Assembly (NCBI GenBank): GCA_027451825.1
Contig: DAIDHZ010000009.1
Coordinates: forward strand, 1-59,939
Direction of reading: 5' to 3'
Length of the DNA: 59,939 nucleotides
Origin: Chlamydiota bacterium
Lineage (GTDB): Bacteria; Chlamydiota; Chlamydiia; Chlamydiales; SM23-39
This document shows, piece by piece, positions 56,099-59,939 of this stretch (position 1 is the stretch's first letter; each line of letters starts with the position of its first letter). Below the pieces are notes generated by a model. The model saw only the letters and a list, made by a program, of their open reading frames with translations, made no database searches and was not told the DNA's origin. The translations under genes were made by a program, and so were the position numbers.

Positions 56099-57439
56099 TT
56101 GCAAATCCATTTAAGACCAGATTGTCTCATTCATGCATTTTCCGAAACAAATATCTCTCTTGCATTTTCTCATAAAACACTCCAAATCAATCATCCTTCC
56201 AAATCCCTTTATCTACGTTTACAGCGTCTCATAGGATATGGGAGCACAGATCTTTACAATGAAACACCAGAAGAATTGCCAGAACTTTTCTATTTATTGG
56301 AAACGTTTCAAAAAGAATCACTTTTATCGTACACAATATTTAATAAAAAAACGCCTCTAGCGACATTAACTCCTTATCCTCATCGATCATTCCAACTCAC
56401 AAACCAAGAGATAGACCCAAACACTCCCTTTCAAATTTCACGATTTGCCTATATTCATACATCTTCTGAGGGGCTTGTCATTGAATCTCCGCTACTTTTT
56501 GCAAGCATCTCTTTGAAAGACTCAGAAGCGATTTTATTTTTTTACGCTCTTTCAAAGCCGAAAAGTCTTAACATATTCATCGAAGAATTTTCTCATCTTC
56601 CTAAAGAAGTCATCACCGAGCTTTTTTCTTTGTTCTATCAGGCGAACCTTTTAAACAATGCAGATGAAAAGAATTCGCTAACTTGCTGGGAATTTCACGA
56701 TCTTCTTTTTCATACACAAAGCCGTCAAAAAGGACAGCCCTATGGCGCTACATTTCGTTTTTTAAATACAATCCTCCCAAGTCCAGCTTTGCCAGATTCT
56801 TCCACAGATTTAATCGCTCTTTTTAAACCTGATCTTGATGCATGCATACAGTCAGATCCTCCTTTTACAAAAGTACTTGAACAAAGAACTTCCTTAAGAG
56901 ATCAAAAAAAAGATCCAATCACAATGGAACAACTTGGAGAGTTTTTATACCGAACAGCGCGTGTAAAAAAAATCAACAAAGAAGGTCTCTATGAAACAAC
57001 ACAAAGACCTTATCCAAGCGGCGGAGCATGTTATGAGCTAGAAATTTATCCGCTCGTTCATCACTGTCAGGGACTCAAGAGCAATTTGTACCGTTACGTT
57101 CCAGATAGCCACGCTTTAGAGCTTTATAAAACAACGTTAGAAAATCGAGAAAAGCTTTTAAAAGCAGCGACTCACAGCATGGGAAAAAAAGATTTTCCTC
57201 AAATACTCTTTCTAATGACTGCACGTTTCAAAAGAATCTCTTGGAAGTATGAATCGATGGCATATGCACTCATTTTAAAAAACACAGGGATTCTCATGCA
57301 AACGATGTATCTTACAGCAACCGCAATGAAGCTTTCCCCTTGCGCCATTGGAGGAGGGAATTCTGATTTTTTTTCAGAAGCACTAGGGACAGATTCTCAT
57401 GAAGAAACAACTGTCGGAGAATTTGTTTTAGGCTCTTAA
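56099..57439 (+). CDS. SagB-type flavin dehydrogenase for azole formation
   Basis: The 446-residue protein starts with TTG at 56099, supported by GGAGG four to five bases upstream. The N-terminal half has the SagB pattern ending in FHDLLFHTQSRQ; the C-terminal nitroreductase-like domain has QRTSLRD and RPYPSGGACYELEIYPLVHHC. Such FMN enzymes oxidise azolines to azoles. It is 12 bp after the YcaO gene. No transporter or maturation protease follows within the window. Confidence 0.92.
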   Translation: MQIHLRPDCLIHAFSETNISLAFSHKTLQINHPSKSLYLRLQRLIGYGSTDLYNETPEELPELFYLLETFQKESLLSYTIFNKKTPLATLTPYPHRSFQLTNQEIDPNTPFQISRFAYIHTSSEGLVIESPLLFASISLKDSEAILFFYALSKPKSLNIFIEEFSHLPKEVITELFSLFYQANLLNNADEKNSLTCWEFHDLLFHTQSRQKGQPYGATFRFLNTILPSPALPDSSTDLIALFKPDLDACIQSDPPFTKVLEQRTSLRDQKKDPITMEQLGEFLYRTARVKKINKEGLYETTQRPYPSGGACYELEIYPLVHHCQGLKSNLYRYVPDSHALELYKTTLENREKLLKAATHSMGKKDFPQILFLMTARFKRISWKYESMAYALILKNTGILMQTMYLTATAMKLSPCAIGGGNSDFFSEALGTDSHEETTVGEFVLGS

Positions 57440-57741
57440 AGACTTGTGAAGTTTGAATCCCCCGCCTGATCGAACGCAATCCCATCCCTTCGGGGTGGGA
57501 TTGCGTGGGCATTGAAGAACCTCTCTTTGAAAAAGGAGAGGATTCTCCTTCGCTTAAAGAGAAGGCGCTCTACGGCGCTTAAATGTAGAAGCTTAAGCTA
57601 AACCACCCATGAAGGGCCCAAGCAGGCGTTCAAAAAAAAGGAATGATTTCTAAATATTTAAAAAAATAACATTAATAAATAAATTCTTGATAAAATAACA
57701 AAAACAAACTAAAATATTAAATAAAAAAGGTTATTATAATT
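57440..57741. other. Spacer with stable hairpin and repeat copy 1
   Basis: A 14-bp stem (CGCAATCCCATCCC with its near-complement, one G-U pair, loop TTC) at 57475-57505 lies just after the SagB gene and may end its transcript, although no T run follows. Bases 57511-57633 are related to 58284-58422 in the same orientation. No gene is supported. Confidence 0.65.
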
Positions 57742-58245
57742 ATGAGTTCTTCATTTATTTCTTCTCTATGGCATTGTTGTTGTGGTTGCTGGCCATGTTG
57801 CAATACACCCCCTGATAATTCTTCCAACACAATCACTCAAGCCGCTCAAACAGCTCTTTCACATTCCACGCCTCCTAAACCTTCAAATGACATACCCGCC
57901 CAAGAACACCCACAACCACAAACATCCTCGTCGTTATCGACCCCTCCTCAAGCCTCGCTCCCTCATCAAGCTGAATCAGAGCCATCCTTCAGAGACCCAA
58001 ACAAAAATGACGACCCAAGATTTCCATACGATCCTTTTGGACGGATGGAAGAATCAATGGAACTAAACTCGGGAGACATAAGAGCTAGCGTCTATGTAGA
58101 AGAATTCTCGGACAAAGACTCAGACGAAACTCCTAGCAATAGAGAACTTGGGAGACAATCTACGAGAGCACGCAGCTCCTTATCCTCTGGTCAACAAAAG
58201 CCAAGAAGTATGAGCCCTTCTGCAGCAGCTGAAGAAACTCCCTGA
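57742..58245 (+). CDS. Disordered Pro/Ser-rich protein with N-terminal Cys cluster, candidate effector
   Basis: A 167-residue protein. Residues 11-20 read HCCCGCWPCC (Cys12, 13, 14, 16, 19, 20), then long Pro/Ser/Gln-rich disorder and a low-complexity C-terminus. Cys clusters next to hydrophobic segments in bacterial effectors can be S-acylated in the host; metal binding is the alternative. No homologue recognised. It is flanked by two related repeats. Confidence 0.6.
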   Translation: MSSSFISSLWHCCCGCWPCCNTPPDNSSNTITQAAQTALSHSTPPKPSNDIPAQEHPQPQTSSSLSTPPQASLPHQAESEPSFRDPNKNDDPRFPYDPFGRMEESMELNSGDIRASVYVEEFSDKDSDETPSNRELGRQSTRARSSLSSGQQKPRSMSPSAAAEETP

Positions 58246-58681
58246 GCTTAAAGAGCTATCCTTGCTGTGAATTCCTGAAGGAGATTGAAGAACTCTCCCT
58301 TAGAAAAGGAAAGATTCTTCGCTCCGGTCATGGGCGGCAAATTTTTTGCCGCAAATTGATCGGATAACTCGGCTAACCCACCCCTGATGGGATGGGATTT
58401 AAGCTTCGAGCCGCCCGTTCAAGATATTAGACCTCTTGCGCAACTAAAGTTCTGTCGATTTTCGAACGCGCTCACCCATTTCCGAAGATGATCTCTCATT
58501 GCTTTGCGACAATGAAGGTAAAATGGTCGCAAAAATTCTTAAAATACGTCAAAGAAGCATAGCGAGGTCAGTTCTTAGAAAAGAGATCTTGAGTATAAGC
58601 TAGAAATAAGCTACAAATGAGTGTAAAAATTTTTTTTAATCAACTTGATCTAAAAAACCAACTCTAGCGTGGACCAAGATT
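58246..58681. other. Spacer with repeat copy 2, IS-end-like sequence and 72-bp repeat copy
   Basis: 58284-58422 is the relative of 57511-57633, including ATTGAAGAAC, a GGCTAACCCACCC hairpin and CCGTTCAA. From 58430, TTAGACCTCTTGCGCAACT resembles the inverted end of an IS5-type element, with no matching partner end. TTGCGAC...GTCGCAA forms a stem at 58505-58532, and 58523-58594 matches 5341-5412. No gene recognised. Confidence 0.5.
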
Positions 58682-59179
58682 ATGAGTAGCGCATTACCAC
58701 CTTTAACTTTCAAAACAAACACAGACTTAACTCATATACATTCCCCCCCTTCTCTTGTCATAGACCCTACTGCCTCATCACCTGAAGAGCCCCAAAACGC
58801 CCCCTTAGAAACCTCAACTCCCGGCTCTGACTCAACTCCTTCCAATAACCAAAGACAATTGCCATCAGAATGTTTTAACCCTACACATCCACTTCCTCCA
58901 ATGAGCCATGCAACCATCGAAATGACACCTCGATCAGTTACACCGCAATCATCGTCTCTACTCCCTCTCGTGACAGGAGGACCTACTTCATCTGCAAATC
59001 TCTCTTCTTTCAATCCAACCCCTGAACAACGCTCCATAGCCCCCTCTCCACCATCGTCTCGATTAGAAACTTCAGCAGAGAACCCCCTTTATGCTCGATT
59101 AGTCAACGGCGTTCCAACTAAAACCGAAGATCCTACATTGCAACAAAACGTCTCACCTAAAGACAAGACAGGCGACTAA
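58682..59179 (+). CDS. Disordered Pro/Ser/Thr-rich hypothetical protein
   Basis: The 165-residue product is almost wholly low-complexity (Pro, Ser, Thr), with no domain seen. Composition resembles the neighbour at 57742-58245, but without the Cys cluster. It could be a secreted effector or a spurious frame. The IS66 end begins 19 bp downstream. Confidence 0.45.
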   Translation: MSSALPPLTFKTNTDLTHIHSPPSLVIDPTASSPEEPQNAPLETSTPGSDSTPSNNQRQLPSECFNPTHPLPPMSHATIEMTPRSVTPQSSSLLPLVTGGPTSSANLSSFNPTPEQRSIAPSPPSSRLETSAENPLYARLVNGVPTKTEDPTLQQNVSPKDKTGD

Positions 59180-59275
59180 GAAGCACACTCGTTTATAAGT
59201 AAGCGTCTAAAGAACCCATCTTTTTCGATTTTTTAAAATAGAGCATTCTTTTGGTTTTTATTAAAGGAGAGTTCT

Positions 59276-59581
59276 ATGTCAAGGCCTGCAAACAATGACA
59301 AAATGCAAAAGTGGGAGATCATTATTAGAAACCAACAAGAAAGTAAATTGTCTGCAGAAAAGTGGTGTCTGCAAAACAACATTTCTATTCATACTTTTAA
59401 GTATTGGAAGACTCGATTAGGGTTGGTTCTTAAACGCTCATCCTTTATCGAGATTGAGACTTCAAAACCAACAGAATTTCTGATTCTTGAATGCAACAAT
59501 GTTCGAATTCATGTTGATAGCTCTTTTAACGGATCGCTGCTACAGCGCTGCTTAATTGCAATCAAGGCCATTTCATGTTAG
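59276..59581 (+). CDS. tnpA: IS66 accessory protein TnpA
   Basis: The 101-residue product has the IS66 OrfA helix-turn-helix: WEIIIRNQQESKLSAEKWCLQNNISIHTFKYWKTRL. It probably binds the element ends. It overlaps tnpB by 7 bp. Confidence 0.88.
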   Translation: MSRPANNDKMQKWEIIIRNQQESKLSAEKWCLQNNISIHTFKYWKTRLGLVLKRSSFIEIETSKPTEFLILECNNVRIHVDSSFNGSLLQRCLIAIKAISC

Positions 59582-59910
59582 CGATCCCCGGAAATGTGCG
59601 TATTTTTGTATGCACGCAACCTGTGAATATGCGTAAAAGCTTTGAGGGTCTTGGAGCTCTTGTCGAACAATTATTCCCTGGAGAGATCTGTTCTGGAGCG
59701 TTATTTGCATTTCTTAATCGAAATAAAGATCACATCAAAGTTTTATTCTGGGATCATGACGGTTTTGTAATTTGGTTTAAACGACTCGAAAAAGGTTCAT
59801 TTTCTTGGAAATTTGGAGAAGATCAATCGATTGATAGAAGATCTTTTTTGATGCTTTTGGAAGGTGTTACTCCACAACGCTTGCAAACAAGATTTTCTCT
59901 AAAAAAATAA
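59575..59910 (+). CDS. tnpB: IS66 accessory protein TnpB
   Basis: A 111-residue IS66 Orf2 protein: VNMRKSFEGLGALVEQ, then VLFWDHDGFVIWFKRLEKG and FLMLLEGV. It is the near-invariant second gene of IS66 and is unrelated to the IS605 nuclease also called TnpB. Confidence 0.95.
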   Translation: MLAIPGNVRIFVCTQPVNMRKSFEGLGALVEQLFPGEICSGALFAFLNRNKDHIKVLFWDHDGFVIWFKRLEKGSFSWKFGEDQSIDRRSFLMLLEGVTPQRLQTRFSLKK

Positions 59911-59939
59911 ATCAATTTTAATGCAGTTTTCCCTCTAAT

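Larger units (their letters stand above)
59199..59939 (+). mobile_element. IS66-family element, left end, cut by window edge
   Basis: GTAAGCGTCTAAAGAACCC at 59199 is a typical IS66 left inverted repeat. Two characteristic accessory genes follow in standard order. The DDE transposase gene (tnpC) should lie beyond the window. Confidence 0.88.

Noticed and set aside
57475-57505. Standard intrinsic terminator after the SagB gene
   Set aside because: Strong stem but no T run; left as a hairpin of unknown role.
58430-58480. Intact IS5-type element
   Set aside because: Only one end-like sequence and no transposase; treated as a remnant.

Overview
The window comes from a member of the phylum Chlamydiae outside the classical Chlamydiaceae, probably an amoeba- or arthropod-associated lineage. 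Diagnostic genes are an ADP/ATP translocase (23197-24603), a chlamydial histone H1-like Hc1 protein (52332-52559), a MOMP-like porin, MreB with the chlamydial N-terminal extension beside a SNF2 helicase, and several gene blocks whose order I remember from Chlamydia trachomatis: CT273-CT274-dnaA2, gcvH/CT283/lplA/clpC, SNF2-mreB, birA/rodA, tsp/rpsL/rpsG/fusA/rpsJ and amn/efp. Base composition is AT-rich. No rRNA gene, prophage or CRISPR array was seen. The genus cannot be decided from the sequence alone.

Layout. 1-3.4 kb: an FkbM methyltransferase, then CT273-like, TPR protein and DnaA2. 3.4-8.5 kb: a repeat-containing membrane protein, DAHP synthase, lipoprotein, Nudix hydrolase, a possible toxin-antitoxin pair, and a small gene that ends inside a palindromic repeat. 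8.5-23 kb: SPFH protein, degenerate ComF, a giant AsmA-like protein, a tyrosine-phosphatase effector candidate, GcvH, a CT283-like protein, a PpiD-like foldase, archaeal/eukaryotic-type ProRS, lipoate ligase and ClpC. 23-33.4 kb: nucleotide transporter, MreB/SNF2, a RING protein, BamE-like lipoprotein, RodA and BirA. 33.5-42 kb: an orphan two-partner-secretion porin, tRNA-Phe followed by tandem copies of its own 3' end, a YopT-like cysteine-protease candidate, NagZ and Tsp. 42-46 kb: the str operon, then a RING-H2 protein. 46.5-53.4 kb: AMP nucleosidase, EF-P with EpmA, HtpG, a purple-acid-phosphatase-like protein, YajC, Hc1 and a MOMP-like protein. 53.5-57.4 kb: a three-gene ribosomally synthesised peptide (RiPP) cluster. 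57.4-59.9 kb: accessory DNA with two disordered proteins, remnant repeats and the left end of an IS66-family element.

The most exciting content is the compact azole-peptide (TOMM) cluster at 53518-57439. It has a nitrile-hydratase-like leader (NHLP) precursor whose core after Gly-Gly is only seven residues, a fused ThiF-like/YcaO cyclodehydratase, and a SagB-type dehydrogenase. I know of no such natural product described from a chlamydia. The second is a dispersed palindromic element of about 165 bp (8126-8291, 33404-33576, 46096-46259, and a deleted remnant at 39832-39889). It has perfect 23-26 bp terminal inverted repeats, shows compensatory changes in its inner stem, and sits inside or at the ends of reading frames, much like Rickettsia palindromic elements. 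In one case it is an in-frame insertion ahead of an intact RING-H2 finger.

Core genes serve translation, cell shape and peptidoglycan, envelope assembly, proteostasis, lipoate transfer and energy parasitism. Interspersed accessory genes (RING, PTP and C58-like proteins) look like secreted host-directed factors, but that is inference.
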